Assembly (NCBI GenBank): GCA_938028705.1
Contig: CALIZI010000331.1
Location: 1 to 39,789, forward strand
Direction: 5' to 3'
DNA length: 39,789 nucleotides
DNA from: an uncultured Saprospiraceae bacterium
GTDB taxonomy: Bacteria; Bacteroidota; Bacteroidia; Chitinophagales; Saprospiraceae
This document shows positions 22,364 to 30,738 of the stretch, in pieces. A program made the position numbers and the translations under genes. The notes beneath the pieces were generated by a model, which did no database searches, was not told where the DNA came from, and worked only from the letters and a program-made list of their open reading frames with translations. Position 1 is the first letter of the stretch. Each line of letters begins with the position of its first letter.

Positions 22364-22456
22364 CGTTTACTAAACTTTTCAAGTTTGGTAAACGTAAGCG
22401 GAGAATAAATTTTTGTAATCAGCTAAAAATCAGTGTATTACTTACGTTTACCAAAC
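22364..22456. promoter_or_regulatory. Three CGTTTACYAAAC motifs upstream of glnN
   Basis: CGTTTACTAAAC at 22364-22375, GTTTGGTAAACG (reverse orientation) at 22383-22394, and CGTTTACCAAAC at 22445-22456. The last two extend to a 16-bp inverted repeat (GTTTGGTAAACGTAAG with its complement at 22441) around a 42-base loop. It could be an operator cluster for glnN or the 3' structure of the gene at 22552. The rest of the 430-base gap is AT-rich without a gene. Confidence 0.45.
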
Positions 22457-22551
22457 GGGGTACTCAAAGATATGGAGTATTGATAGATTTTGAAAATGCA
22501 AGGTAAGTACACTGACTTTCAGCCTTAGATATACAGGACTATCCGAAATGA

Positions 22552-23385
22552 TTACCATTCATTCAAACGCTTTAATTTTAAATCATCTTCGCTTGGCGGT
22601 GGTGGCGGAAATAATGCTTTCAATATCTCCCAAGGGCTACCATATATAATAGGTAGTCCATGATCTTTTTGAAATCGTACGAGCGCATCTTTCGTCTTTT
22701 GCCCCATCAAATTATTCACAGGACAATCATATCCTTTTTCATTTAATTTTTTTTGTACTTCTCTTACAGTATGCGCTTTGTAAGGGTCTGCACAATCAGG
22801 TTTATCTTTATCCCAATAAAAAGAATGACCGGAATCGGGAACGACATACACAACCCGTTCTATGGTATCTTTAAAGTAAGTAAACGGGGATTTTTCCAGT
22901 TCTACTTTTTGCATATTTTCAAAACGCACAGCATCTGCCACTATAAGTGCTAAGGAAGCAGGGCGGCTTTGTTTTTCAATTTCTATAATATGAGCTTGAC
23001 TTCCTTTATAAAAAGGAATAGTTTTACTTTTTGCACTTTCATAAATGTATCTTAATCCTATACAATTTGTAAAATCTACGGAGATACATTTTATCCTTCC
23101 CATGCGCCATTTCATAGTGGCGGGTCTAATTTCTACAGTTTGCGTCACACTCATTCCCTCTTGAAGATTAAGTGCAGGAACTGTATCTAATTTTTCTAAT
23201 ACCCATTGCGGATGTGTAACTTTTAAAATCATCTGACGTTCAAGCCTATGTTCTGATGCTTCGGCAGTTACACACATATAGTAGGCATCTGTATCACTAG
23301 GATTAGGGATAAGATTTTTACTGCTCTGCCCCCGAATTTGAAGTGTGAGCAAAGCAATTGATATGAATGTAATTATTTTTTTCAC
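22552..23385 (-). CDS. Secreted protein with C-terminal peptidoglycan-binding domain
   Basis: A 277-residue protein. The N-terminus MKKIITFISIALLTLQIRGQ is a signal peptide. The C-terminal part HTVREVQKKLNEKGYDCPV then GQKTKDALVRFQKDHGLPI is a PG_binding_1 domain (about residues 208-252). The middle has an unidentified beta-rich region with C37 and C99/C107 and the repeated theme of E-x-R-P-A. A proline run (PPPPPSED) near the end follows the binding domain. It probably acts in the periplasm or at the cell wall. It lies between two glutamine synthetase genes without an evident functional link. Confidence 0.8.
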   Translation of the reverse strand: MKKIITFISIALLTLQIRGQSSKNLIPNPSDTDAYYMCVTAEASEHRLERQMILKVTHPQWVLEKLDTVPALNLQEGMSVTQTVEIRPATMKWRMGRIKCISVDFTNCIGLRYIYESAKSKTIPFYKGSQAHIIEIEKQSRPASLALIVADAVRFENMQKVELEKSPFTYFKDTIERVVYVVPDSGHSFYWDKDKPDCADPYKAHTVREVQKKLNEKGYDCPVNNLMGQKTKDALVRFQKDHGLPIIYGSPWEILKALFPPPPPSEDDLKLKRLNEW

Positions 23386-23752
23386 AGTTTTATTGAAAAA
23401 TAATTCGATTGTATCAAAATTTTATGTCTCTATAGTCTCATGCTATGATTTTCTCCACATTTGAATGATAGCTAATGAACCTATCTATCTCCGCTTAATT
23501 TACCTTCAAAATATATTACACGATTTTCTTTTCACTAAAAAATATTTGCGTGTAAATGTAACTATAAACCGAATAAATTATCAATTCCAGCAAAGGTAAT
23601 TTTTATTTTTAAAAACACATTATATAAAATTATTTTTAAAAAATAATCACAAATTTACATCAAATGACACTTAAAAGCCATTATTTTTTATTTTTTTTAC
23701 TATTTTTAATGCAAAAATTGAAAAATAAGCTGATTTTTCGATTTTTATTCAA

Positions 23753-23776
23753 TATCTTTGTATTATCAATTGATAA
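23753..23776 (+). promoter_or_regulatory. Type II glutamine synthetase promoter with palindrome
   Basis: TATCTTTG (23753-23760) fits the -7 box. Two bases later is the perfect 14-bp palindrome TTATCAATTGATAA (23763-23776), which would cover the transcription start, as an operator might. The leader to the ATG at 23835 is about 70 bases. The remaining gap from 23386 is very AT-rich and shows no gene. Confidence 0.5.
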
Positions 23777-23834
23777 TTAATTCATCAATTTAAGTTTAAA
23801 AAATCTTCATTCACTTATAAAAGTTATAGTAAAA

Positions 23835-24866
23835 ATGGCAGCAACTAAATTAGAATACATCTGGCTTGATGGTTACAAGCCCACACAAAGTTTACGTAGT
23901 AAAACAAAAATCAAACATAATTTTAGCGGAAAATTAGAGGACTGCCCGATGTGGTCTTTTGATGGTAGTTCGACGCGACAAGCAGAAGGTGGCTCTTCGG
24001 ATCTTTTGTTGAAGCCTGTCGCTATTTTTCCTGACCCCGACCGTAAAAATGCTTTTTTGGTGATGAATGAAGTCTTAAATTCGGATGGTACACCACACGA
24101 ATCTAATGGACGTGCGACGATAGATGATGATGATAATGATTTCTGGTTTGGCTTTGAGCAAGAATACTTTTTGTGGGATCCGGCTACTAATAAACCGCTT
24201 GGTTTTCCGGCAGAAGGCTATCCCAATCCGCAGGGGCAATACTACTGTTCGGTAGGTGCTGCCAATGCTTTTGGGCGCGAAATCGTAGAAGAACATCTTG
24301 ATATATGTCTGGAAGCAGGTATCAATGTAGAGGGTATCAATGCAGAAGTGGCGGCAGGACAATGGGAGTTTCAGACCTTTGCAAAAGGCGGAAAAGCAGC
24401 GGGCGACCACACTTGGGTAGCGCGTTATTTGTTGGAAAGAACAGCGGAAAAATATGGCATCGTCATTAACTATCACTGCAAGCCTGTCTTGGGTGATTGG
24501 AATGGTTCGGGTATGCACGCCAACTTCTCCAATACGCTCTTGCGTACATCGGGTAATAAGGAAGATTATGATATGATTTGTGAAGCATTTGGGGCTTCGC
24601 CCGAAATTATCAAAGCACACATAGATGTATATGGCGAGGATAATCACCTGAGACTCACCGGATTGCACGAAACTCAAGCGATTGACCAATTCAGCTACGG
24701 CGTATCGGACAGAGGTGCTTCGATTCGTATTCCGATAGCAACAGTAGAGAGCGGCTGGAAAGGTTGGTTGGAAGATCGTCGTCCAAATTCTGCGGCTGAC
24801 CCGTATAAGGTAGCAGGTAGAATTATCAAGACAGTGAAACATGCAGCGGTATTGGAAATGGCATAA
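23835..24866 (+). CDS. Glutamine synthetase type II (eukaryote-like)
   Basis: A 343-residue GSII. The signature blocks are LEYIWLDGY at the beta-grasp N-terminus, CPMWSFDGSST, FWFGFEQEYFLWD (catalytic acids), GYPNPQGQYYCSVGAANAFGREI, INAEVAAGQWEFQ and DWNGSGMHANFSN, followed by ASIRIPIATVESGWKGWLEDRRPNSAADPY. Length and motifs match GSII of eukaryotes and some bacteria rather than GSI or GSIII. It is the second glutamine synthetase in this window and is divergent from glnN with one gene between. A stem-loop terminator lies 30 bases downstream. Confidence 0.97.
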   Translation: MAATKLEYIWLDGYKPTQSLRSKTKIKHNFSGKLEDCPMWSFDGSSTRQAEGGSSDLLLKPVAIFPDPDRKNAFLVMNEVLNSDGTPHESNGRATIDDDDNDFWFGFEQEYFLWDPATNKPLGFPAEGYPNPQGQYYCSVGAANAFGREIVEEHLDICLEAGINVEGINAEVAAGQWEFQTFAKGGKAAGDHTWVARYLLERTAEKYGIVINYHCKPVLGDWNGSGMHANFSNTLLRTSGNKEDYDMICEAFGASPEIIKAHIDVYGEDNHLRLTGLHETQAIDQFSYGVSDRGASIRIPIATVESGWKGWLEDRRPNSAADPYKVAGRIIKTVKHAAVLEMA

Positions 24867-24900
24867 AATTTCGACTTGTCTATAGGTTTTAATAATATAA

Positions 24901-24924
24901 AGCACGAAACGTAAGTTTCGTGCT
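24901..24924 (+). terminator. Terminator behind type II glutamine synthetase
   Basis: The arms AGCACGAAAC and GTTTCGTGCT surround GTAA and are followed by eight T. The same stem, in reverse orientation, recurs at 28199. The rest of the gap up to 25211 is AT-rich and without a gene. Confidence 0.8.
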
Positions 24925-25211
24925 TTTTTTTGTGCGTATAGATGTTTTGTGTTCAATATTATCGTAATCTGAATGTCAATATGCAGACATTTTACAAAAG
25001 CAAGTTATTTAAGTTTGGGGGAAACATGTAGATATAGTGCCTTGTGTATATCAGTTCGTGTTATCACATTTTTAGGACATATAATCATTCGTTATTTTAG
25101 ACTGCCTTCTTTTTTTTTAAATTATTTTTTCAGATGCAGCGAAACATGACAAACTTGCATATAGTCTATAATCAACATTTACTATTTATTCACAATAAAT
25201 ACACTTCAGAC

Positions 25212-27977
25212 ATGAAAACCTACACAAGTTTACTTTTTATTTTATTGTTCATCAGCACCCTTTCGGCACAGGTTCATATCAATGAATATTCGGCTTCTAA
25301 CCTCAATAGCTTCCTTGATAATTTTGCAAGAACAGAAGATTGGATAGAACTTTATAATGACAGCGATGTAGCAGTTGATATTAGCGGTTGGCATCTTTCT
25401 GATAAAGAAACTAAGCCGGAGAAATGGGAAATTCCGGCAGGTACGATGATTCCTGCAAAGGGCTTTTTGGTCTTTTTCTGTTCGGGTAGAGATGGTTTTT
25501 TGAAAAATCAGTATCACACTAATTTTAAACTGGCGCAAACAAAAGCAAATGAAGTCGTCCTACTTTCTGATGCTAATGCCGATATAATTGACATGTTTCC
25601 ATTGGAACTAACTTTAGTAGAACATTCTCGCTGTCGCGCAACTGATGGAAGTGATATTTGGATGGTATGTACGCAGCCGAGCCTTGAAACATCGAATGAT
25701 GACACACCTCAATTTATGACTTATACCCAAACACCAAGTATGAGTCTTGATGCGGGATTTTATTCGGGCGAACAATTTGTTATTTTAAATAATAATGAAC
25801 CTAACTCCACACTTCGTTATACGCTTGATGGTACCAATCCTACACGAAATTCTCCGATATATACCGACACCTTAACCATCACATCAACGCAAGTCGTCAA
25901 GGCACAATCTTTTAGCAATGCTGACTCTCTGATTTTGCCCGGCAAGATGGATTTCAGAACCTTTTTTATTGATGAGCCGGATTATTCGCTTGCAGTATTC
26001 TCGGTAGCTGCCGATGATGTGCTTGAATTGGCGGGCGGTCAAGGTGAGTTGATTCCTATCGGTTCTCTGGAATATTTTAATACAGATAAAGAACTGGAAG
26101 CCAATTCATTCGGAAGTCTCAATCGTCACGGACAAGATTCGTGGGCATTGCCGCACAGAAGTTTGGACTGGATTTCGAGAGATGAAATGGGCTATTCTAA
26201 AGCCGTACAAGCACCGCTTTTTTCGTATTCTGAAAGGGATGAATACCAGAAATTTATGTTTAGAAATTCAGGAGATGACAACTATCCTGCCTTGCCCGAT
26301 GCTGCTCACGAAGGTGCTACACATATACGCGACGAGTATGTACAAGAACTTGCAAGAGAGGCAGGTATGAAGCTTGATACGCGAGCAGTAGAGCGTGTGA
26401 TTTTGTTTTTGAATGGTCAATATTGGGGCGTGTATGGTATGCGCGAGCGTCCTGTTGACCATGATTATACGGATGAATATTATGACCAAGGAAAATATGA
26501 AATTCAGTATTTATCCACTTGGGGAACTACCGAAATTGAGTATGGTGGGGAGCAAGCCCTGCAAGATTGGGAGAGTATCAGAGATTTTATTTTGGATAAT
26601 GATATGAGTGATACGGACAATTATATGGTAGCAGAAGACAGTATAAATATGTTGAGTTTGATTGATTATATGATTGTTAATCTTAATGTAGTAGCTTCCG
26701 ATTGGCTCAATTATAATACAGGCTGGTGGCGTGGCTTGAATCCCGACGGCGACCACAAAAAGTGGGGATATATTCTTTGGGATTTGGATGCCACCTTTGA
26801 TTATTACATCAATTATACCAATGTACCAAATATCAGCCCCAATGCTGACCCTTGTGATTTGGAAGAAATTTCTGATTCTATGGATGAGTTTTTTAGTACC
26901 TTTGGTGGCGGTGGCACCAATACGCCACCGGAGGATTGTCCGACTATCTTGAACGGCTCTTCTCCTTATCCGGCTACGGATTCATTTTTTATACAAACTA
27001 TCCAACAAGACGGCTTTTGCTGTGGTGTTATTTGGGATGATTCGTGTCAAAATATATACAATGGATTTGCAAATGGTGCTGATAGCAGTGGCGAAATTGC
27101 GGGGAATGTCGGTAAACACGAAAAGATATTCCTCAAATTATTGGAAGAAAATCCGACCTTTCAGCAGTTGTATTATTCGCGCTATGCGGATATGATGAAT
27201 ACGACATATTCCTGTGAAAATATGATGGAAACGTTGGATAGAATGTTGGCGGTTATTGAACCGGAAATGCCGGGGCAGATAGCGCGTTGGGGCGGTACGA
27301 TGACCGAATGGCAAGACAATGTGCAAGACCTCAAAGATTTTATCGAACAACGCTGTATGCTGTTGGATGATGGTATGATAGAATGTTATGAAGAACTCAG
27401 CGGTCCATATAACCTTACACTAATGACCGAACCGGAAGGCATTGGAGAGATAGATTTGAATACACTTGATATTGAGAATTTCCCGTGGAGTGGTGATTAT
27501 TTTGGCGGCATGACAAATAAGATTAAAGCAAAAGTATTTGATAATTATGATGCTGATTACGAATTTAGCCACTGGATTAGTACGGCAGGTAATGTCATTT
27601 CTCCCAATGCAGATACACGTAAAGCAAACATTACGCTCGCATCGGCAGATACTCTGATTGCCGTTTTTGAACCTATACTGACCTCAACCACCACGCTGAA
27701 TGACGAACTGGCATTTAATGTCTATCCTAATCCGACTAAAGATTATTTAATACTCGAATATGATTTGAAAAATACTACTAAAGTTGAAGTAGCTTTATAT
27801 TCGACATTAGGTAGTCAAGTCACTGTTTTTGAAGAAGCAAGTGGCACTAAAAACAGTGGACCACACAGTGCCAGACTACCTTTAGAGCAATATCAAATTC
27901 CGGGTGGTGTATATTTACTTTCTTTGACCACAGAGAAAGGAAATGCTATACAAAAAGTGACAATTATAAAATATTAG
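25212..27977 (+). CDS. Secreted lamin-tail/CotH protein with type IX sorting domain
   Basis: About 921 residues from ATG 25212, chosen because MKTYTSLLFILLFISTLSAQ is a signal peptide; an in-frame ATG 26 codons earlier lacks one. Domains in order: a lamin-tail domain (VHINEYSASNLNSF ... DWIELYND), a chitobiase-like Fn3 domain (STLRYTLDGTNPTRNSPIY), a CotH-type kinase-like domain (FMFRNSGDDNYP, HIRDEYVQELAREAG, ILFLNGQYWGVYGMRERP, then YILWDLDATFDYY), a Cys-rich insert with Gly runs, and a C-terminal type IX sorting domain (FNVYPNPTKDYLILEY ... IQKVTIIKY). It should be exported across the outer membrane and may be surface-attached. The substrate is unknown. Identical but inverted stem-loops lie on both sides. 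Confidence 0.9.
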   Translation: MKTYTSLLFILLFISTLSAQVHINEYSASNLNSFLDNFARTEDWIELYNDSDVAVDISGWHLSDKETKPEKWEIPAGTMIPAKGFLVFFCSGRDGFLKNQYHTNFKLAQTKANEVVLLSDANADIIDMFPLELTLVEHSRCRATDGSDIWMVCTQPSLETSNDDTPQFMTYTQTPSMSLDAGFYSGEQFVILNNNEPNSTLRYTLDGTNPTRNSPIYTDTLTITSTQVVKAQSFSNADSLILPGKMDFRTFFIDEPDYSLAVFSVAADDVLELAGGQGELIPIGSLEYFNTDKELEANSFGSLNRHGQDSWALPHRSLDWISRDEMGYSKAVQAPLFSYSERDEYQKFMFRNSGDDNYPALPDAAHEGATHIRDEYVQELAREAGMKLDTRAVERVILFLNGQYWGVYGMRERPVDHDYTDEYYDQGKYEIQYLSTWGTTEIEYGGEQALQDWESIRDFILDNDMSDTDNYMVAEDSINMLSLIDYMIVNLNVVASDWLNYNTGWWRGLNPDGDHKKWGYILWDLDATFDYYINYTNVPNISPNADPCDLEEISDSMDEFFSTFGGGGTNTPPEDCPTILNGSSPYPATDSFFIQTIQQDGFCCGVIWDDSCQNIYNGFANGADSSGEIAGNVGKHEKIFLKLLEENPTFQQLYYSRYADMMNTTYSCENMMETLDRMLAVIEPEMPGQIARWGGTMTEWQDNVQDLKDFIEQRCMLLDDGMIECYEELSGPYNLTLMTEPEGIGEIDLNTLDIENFPWSGDYFGGMTNKIKAKVFDNYDADYEFSHWISTAGNVISPNADTRKANITLASADTLIAVFEPILTSTTTLNDELAFNVYPNPTKDYLILEYDLKNTTKVEVALYSTLGSQVTVFEEASGTKNSGPHSARLPLEQYQIPGGVYLLSLTTEKGNAIQKVTIIKY

Positions 27978-27978
27978 A

Positions 27979-28145
27979 CTTTGGACAAAGGAAATTAGGT
28001 AAACCTCTCTTTTTTAGATTTTTACAAAAAATAATTAATTACATGTTTTATTTTGTTAATGAAATTCATTCAATTGATTATCAATGAGTTATGATTGTAA
28101 ATCGAGTTTCCCAATTTCCTAATTCCCATTTTGTCCAAAGTCCAA
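27979..28145. repeat. Imperfect inverted repeat behind CotH gene
   Basis: The left end ACTTTGGACAAAGGAAATTA (27979 on) faces TAATTCCCATTTTGTCCAAAGT (about 28120-28141) as an imperfect inverted repeat of about 24 bases per arm. The interior is AT-rich. A third TGTCCAAAGTCC occurs at about 28370. It is probably a small palindromic intergenic element. Confidence 0.55.
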
Positions 28146-28198
28146 TAAAATAAATAAACTGATAGTTAATTAATTTGCACCTAAATTTTAGGCTTTTA

Positions 28199-28222
28199 GC
28201 ACGAAACTTACGTTTCGTGCTT
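28199..28222 (+). terminator. Stem-loop, reverse copy of the 24901 terminator
   Basis: The arms AGCACGAAAC and GTTTCGTGCT surround TTAC, the exact reverse complement of the 24901 hairpin, followed by TTTTTTATTT. The gap 27978-28806 also contains a repeated CGAATTTC stretch (28325-28365), a transposase tail and a small stem-loop; no intact gene. Confidence 0.7.
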
Positions 28223-28395
28223 TTTTATTTAAGACTCTACTGAATTAGACTTTGCCCAAGCTGAATATGTAGCCCCCAAGTTTTAATCAAGTAATGGAAT
28301 GTAACGCCGTCAGGCTGACGGCACCGAATTTCCGAATTTCCGAATTTCCCAGTTACCGAATTTCCAAAATGTCCAAAGTCCAGTTTTAAAGTGGA

Positions 28396-28521
28396 ATGAA
28401 TAATTCTATTTCAGAAGCTTTCAATAACAACGTTCAAATTATGAAACAGGTCGCAAGAGATTATAAAAAATTTGAACATTATATTCAGATGATTAAAATT
28501 CATTGTGCTTGGGCTAAATAA
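28396..28521 (+). pseudogene. Possible transposase C-terminal remnant
   Basis: Forty-one codons from ATG 28396 to TAA (SISEAFNNNVQIMKQVARDYKKFEHYIQM...). The phrase EAFNN-x-x-Q-(I/V)-M-K-(Q/R)-x-A-R-x-Y-x-x-F is like the end of ISL3/IS204-type transposases. Nothing upstream in the frame continues it. A stem-loop (AAGTCCGT/ACGGACTT, 28550-28577) follows. It is a likely remnant of an insertion sequence. Confidence 0.45.
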
Positions 28522-28549
28522 TCCCCACCCAAATCACTTTGAGCCATTA

Positions 28550-28577
28550 AAAAAGTCCGTCTCTACTGAAACGGACT
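28550..28577. terminator. Small stem-loop after transposase remnant
   Basis: AAGTCCGT and ACGGACTT pair around a loop CTCTACTGAA-type segment. It is flanked by A-rich and moderately T-rich sequence. Possible terminator. Confidence 0.4.
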
Positions 28578-28763
28578 TAGATTAAAACAACATTTGTGAA
28601 TATCGAAGAGCTATTTTTGAATTTCTAAACAACTATTTTGTAAAGATAAATAAAAAAAAATAATTTAACAAATAAATATTTAAAAAACATGACCGAATAA
28701 GACACAGATTGGCAATATGCCATCTTTATCTTATTTTTTTTAATCAAAAATCAACTTTAATGC

Positions 28764-28771
28764 TACTTTTG
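28764..28771 (+). promoter_or_regulatory. -7 box upstream of SCO gene
   Basis: TACTTTTG fits TAnnTTTG and lies 35 bases before the ATG at 28807. Confidence 0.35.
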
Positions 28772-28806
28772 GGGTTTAAATGATAAATTTAATTTGCTAA
28801 ATATTT

Positions 28807-29448
28807 ATGAAAAAATTGCTATTCCTTGTAGTCGGTATAACACTACTAATGGCTTGTGAAAACCCTCAAAAAACGACCAAACCGTTAAATATTATCGGAA
28901 ATCGTGATATTGTAGAAAAGACCATTGATGGCAAGGTCGTCATGGACACCATTTACCATACTATTCCCGATTTTAATTTTACTAATCAATACGGTAAAGC
29001 CACCACTCCAAGCACTTTTAATAATAAAATTTATGTGTCGGATTTCTTCTTTACGAGTTGTCCGACTATCTGCCCGACTGTGAAAGCGCAAATGCACCGC
29101 ATCTATCAAAAATACCAAGACGATGATAGATTGCTGATGCTTTCTCATACGCTCGACCCCAAACGAGATACCGTAGAAAAGCTACACAAATACGCTCAAA
29201 AACTCCAGCTTGAAGGCAATAAATGGCATTTTGTAACGGGCGATAAAACGGAACTTTATGACATCGCTATGAAATACCTTATTGCAGCCAGCGAAGATGC
29301 AAGCGCACCCGGTGGTATCACGCACAGCGGTAAGATTGTACTAATAGACAAACAAAAACGCATAAGAACTTATGCTGATGGAACGCAACCTGAGCAAGTC
29401 ACACAACTATTAAAAGACATAGATACACTACTGGATGAGGAATTTTAA
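28807..29448 (+). CDS. SCO1/SenC-family copper-binding lipoprotein
   Basis: A 213-residue protein. MKKLLFLVVGITLLMAC is a lipoprotein signal (Cys17). The thioredoxin-like SCO domain has FFFTSCPTICP (C85, C89) and the distal histidine in GGITHSG (H173), the three residues that bind copper in SCO proteins. SCO proteins help assemble the CuA site of cytochrome oxidase or act in redox control. The cytochrome c lipoprotein gene follows, so both probably serve the respiratory chain. No oxidase subunits are in the window. Confidence 0.92.
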   Translation: MKKLLFLVVGITLLMACENPQKTTKPLNIIGNRDIVEKTIDGKVVMDTIYHTIPDFNFTNQYGKATTPSTFNNKIYVSDFFFTSCPTICPTVKAQMHRIYQKYQDDDRLLMLSHTLDPKRDTVEKLHKYAQKLQLEGNKWHFVTGDKTELYDIAMKYLIAASEDASAPGGITHSGKIVLIDKQKRIRTYADGTQPEQVTQLLKDIDTLLDEEF

Positions 29449-29454
29449 TATTCA

Positions 29455-29603
29455 ATTTGAACCACGAAAAACACTAATCTCGATAACTATCGGGAAAAAA
29501 TCGAACAAACATAAAGAACACAAGCATAAAAATCTAAAATCACTTTTTGTGTTCTCTTTCATCTATTCGATTTTTGTGTCCTTTGTGAACTTAGTGGTTC
29601 AAA
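29455..29603. repeat. Imperfect palindromic element in SCO-cytochrome spacer
   Basis: The left side TTGAACCACGAAAAACACTA and right side TTAGTGGTTCAA face each other, and the interior has repeated GAACACAA/TTGTGTTC and TTTTTGTG segments that also pair. It explains why a longer open frame from 29435 exists; that N-terminal part is repeat, not protein. Confidence 0.6.
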
Positions 29604-29617
29604 AAAAATTGCGTGGG

Positions 29618-30007
29618 ATGATTTGTATTTTCGTTTTACTGTCTGTCATTATTCTCCCGACTTCCTGCGAAAGAAATCCGTATAAACAAGGCAAATTATT
29701 ATATGAAAATTTTTGCCAAAACTGCCATCAGGAAAACGGTGAAGCCTTGCTTGGACTCATTCCACCACTCAAAAATTCGGATTATCTCAGGCAACATCAA
29801 ACCGATATTCCCTGCATTGTACGGCATGGTTTGAAAGGCGAAATCATCGTTAATAACCTACCCTATGACCACGAAATGCCCGCCAACCCGACCTTCAGCG
29901 AAATCGAAATCGCCAATGTTATTAATTATATCAATAATGCTTGGGGAAATCGTTATGGTTATGTATCTTACGATGAAGTGAAAGCAAATTTGAAGGAGTG
30001 TGATTAG
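29618..30007 (+). CDS. Class I cytochrome c lipoprotein
   Basis: About 129 residues from ATG 29618. This start gives a lipoprotein signal peptide MICIFVLLSVIILPTSC (Cys17); an in-frame upstream ATG at 29435 would add 61 residues encoded by a palindromic repeat. The haem motif is CQNCH (C33, C36, H37), and the probable axial Met is in YDHEMPANPTFSEIEIANVINYI. It is a small electron carrier anchored at the outer face of a membrane. It follows the SCO gene in the same direction. The stop TAG is directly followed by a 9-bp tandem repeat in the same reading phase. Confidence 0.9.
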   Translation: MICIFVLLSVIILPTSCERNPYKQGKLLYENFCQNCHQENGEALLGLIPPLKNSDYLRQHQTDIPCIVRHGLKGEIIVNNLPYDHEMPANPTFSEIEIANVINYINNAWGNRYGYVSYDEVKANLKECD

Positions 30008-30115
30008 TTGATGGAGTTGATAAAGTTGATGGAGTTGATAAAGTTGATAGAGTTGATAAAGTTGATAGAGTTGATGGAGTTGATAAAGTTGATAGAGTTG
30101 ATGGAGTTGATTAGT
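30008..30115. repeat. 9-bp tandem repeat (TTGATNNAG)n
   Basis: Twelve head-to-tail units of TTGAT followed by GGAG, AAAG or AGAG, starting at the base after the cytochrome stop codon. Unit variants alternate partly in pairs. Read through in phase with the cytochrome gene, it would encode a Leu-(Met/Ile)-(Glu/Lys) repeat ending at a TAA just after. Confidence 0.9.
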
Positions 30116-30202
30116 TAATCACATTAATAGGCTATTTATTATTTAAAAATAATTTTATAAAATAACTTCATAATATTATCTTAAAAAACGAATTATAAAT
30201 CA

Positions 30203-30691
30203 ATGAATCACGAAACTATGAATCGTTTAGAAAAAACCGTTAGCAAATTATCAAAATACCCAAATGTCATTATGTCTTTTGCCATTGGTCGGGCTGTGCC
30301 GTTTACGGGTACATCGGGTGTGCGCTATGAGAAAATGACAAAAGAACGGGTCATTGTTTCCATACAAAATCGTAAAAAAGTACGCAATCACATCAAGCAA
30401 ATACACGCTGCGGCAATGGTCTTACTGGCAGAAACGGCAACGGGAATGATGGTTGGTATGAATGTACCTGACGATAAAATCCCCTTGATAAAATCATTGA
30501 AAACCAACTTTGTGCGGCGGTCAAAAGGCGCGATGCGGGCAGAAGCATGGTTGACCGAAGAGCAAATTCAACACATCATGACCACAGATAAAGGCGAGGT
30601 ATTAGTGCCTGTAAAAATTACGGATGAAAGCGGTGAATCGCCTATCGAATGTGAAATGTTGTGGGCCTGGATTCCTAAAAAGCGGAAATAA
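30203..30691 (+). CDS. Hotdog-fold protein (DUF4442-like)
   Basis: A 162-residue protein. The core GRAVPFTGTSGVRYEKMTKERVIVSI followed by HAAAMVLLAETATGMMVGMNVPD fits the DUF4442/thioesterase-like hotdog fold: an exposed strand, then the long central helix with His-Ala-Ala-Ala. Further strands are KTNFVRRSKGAMRAEAWL and VLVPVKITDESGE. Related proteins act on acyl-CoA or other thioesters, but the substrate here is unknown. Another Met at residue 6 could be the start. It precedes the interrupted AAA gene in the same direction. Confidence 0.8.
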   Translation: MNHETMNRLEKTVSKLSKYPNVIMSFAIGRAVPFTGTSGVRYEKMTKERVIVSIQNRKKVRNHIKQIHAAAMVLLAETATGMMVGMNVPDDKIPLIKSLKTNFVRRSKGAMRAEAWLTEEQIQHIMTTDKGEVLVPVKITDESGESPIECEMLWAWIPKKRK

Positions 30692-30696
30692 ATCGT

Positions 30697-30704
30697 TATA
30701 TTTG
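30697..30704 (+). promoter_or_regulatory. -7 box upstream of AAA ATPase gene
   Basis: TATATTTG fits TAnnTTTG; ATG at 30739 follows 34 bases later. No clear -33. Confidence 0.4.
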
Positions 30705-30738
30705 TACAAACATTACAAAAATATTACTTTACAATTCA

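Noticed and set aside
24075-24956. 293-codon minus-strand frame in the type II glutamine synthetase gene
   Set aside because: Antisense shadow of a highly conserved enzyme, with a composition unlike a real protein.
25134-25211. 26-codon N-terminal extension of the CotH protein
   Set aside because: The signal peptide begins at the ATG at 25212, and an upstream extension would bury it.
30008-30115. CRISPR array
   Set aside because: Units are 9 bp without spacers. This is a simple tandem repeat.
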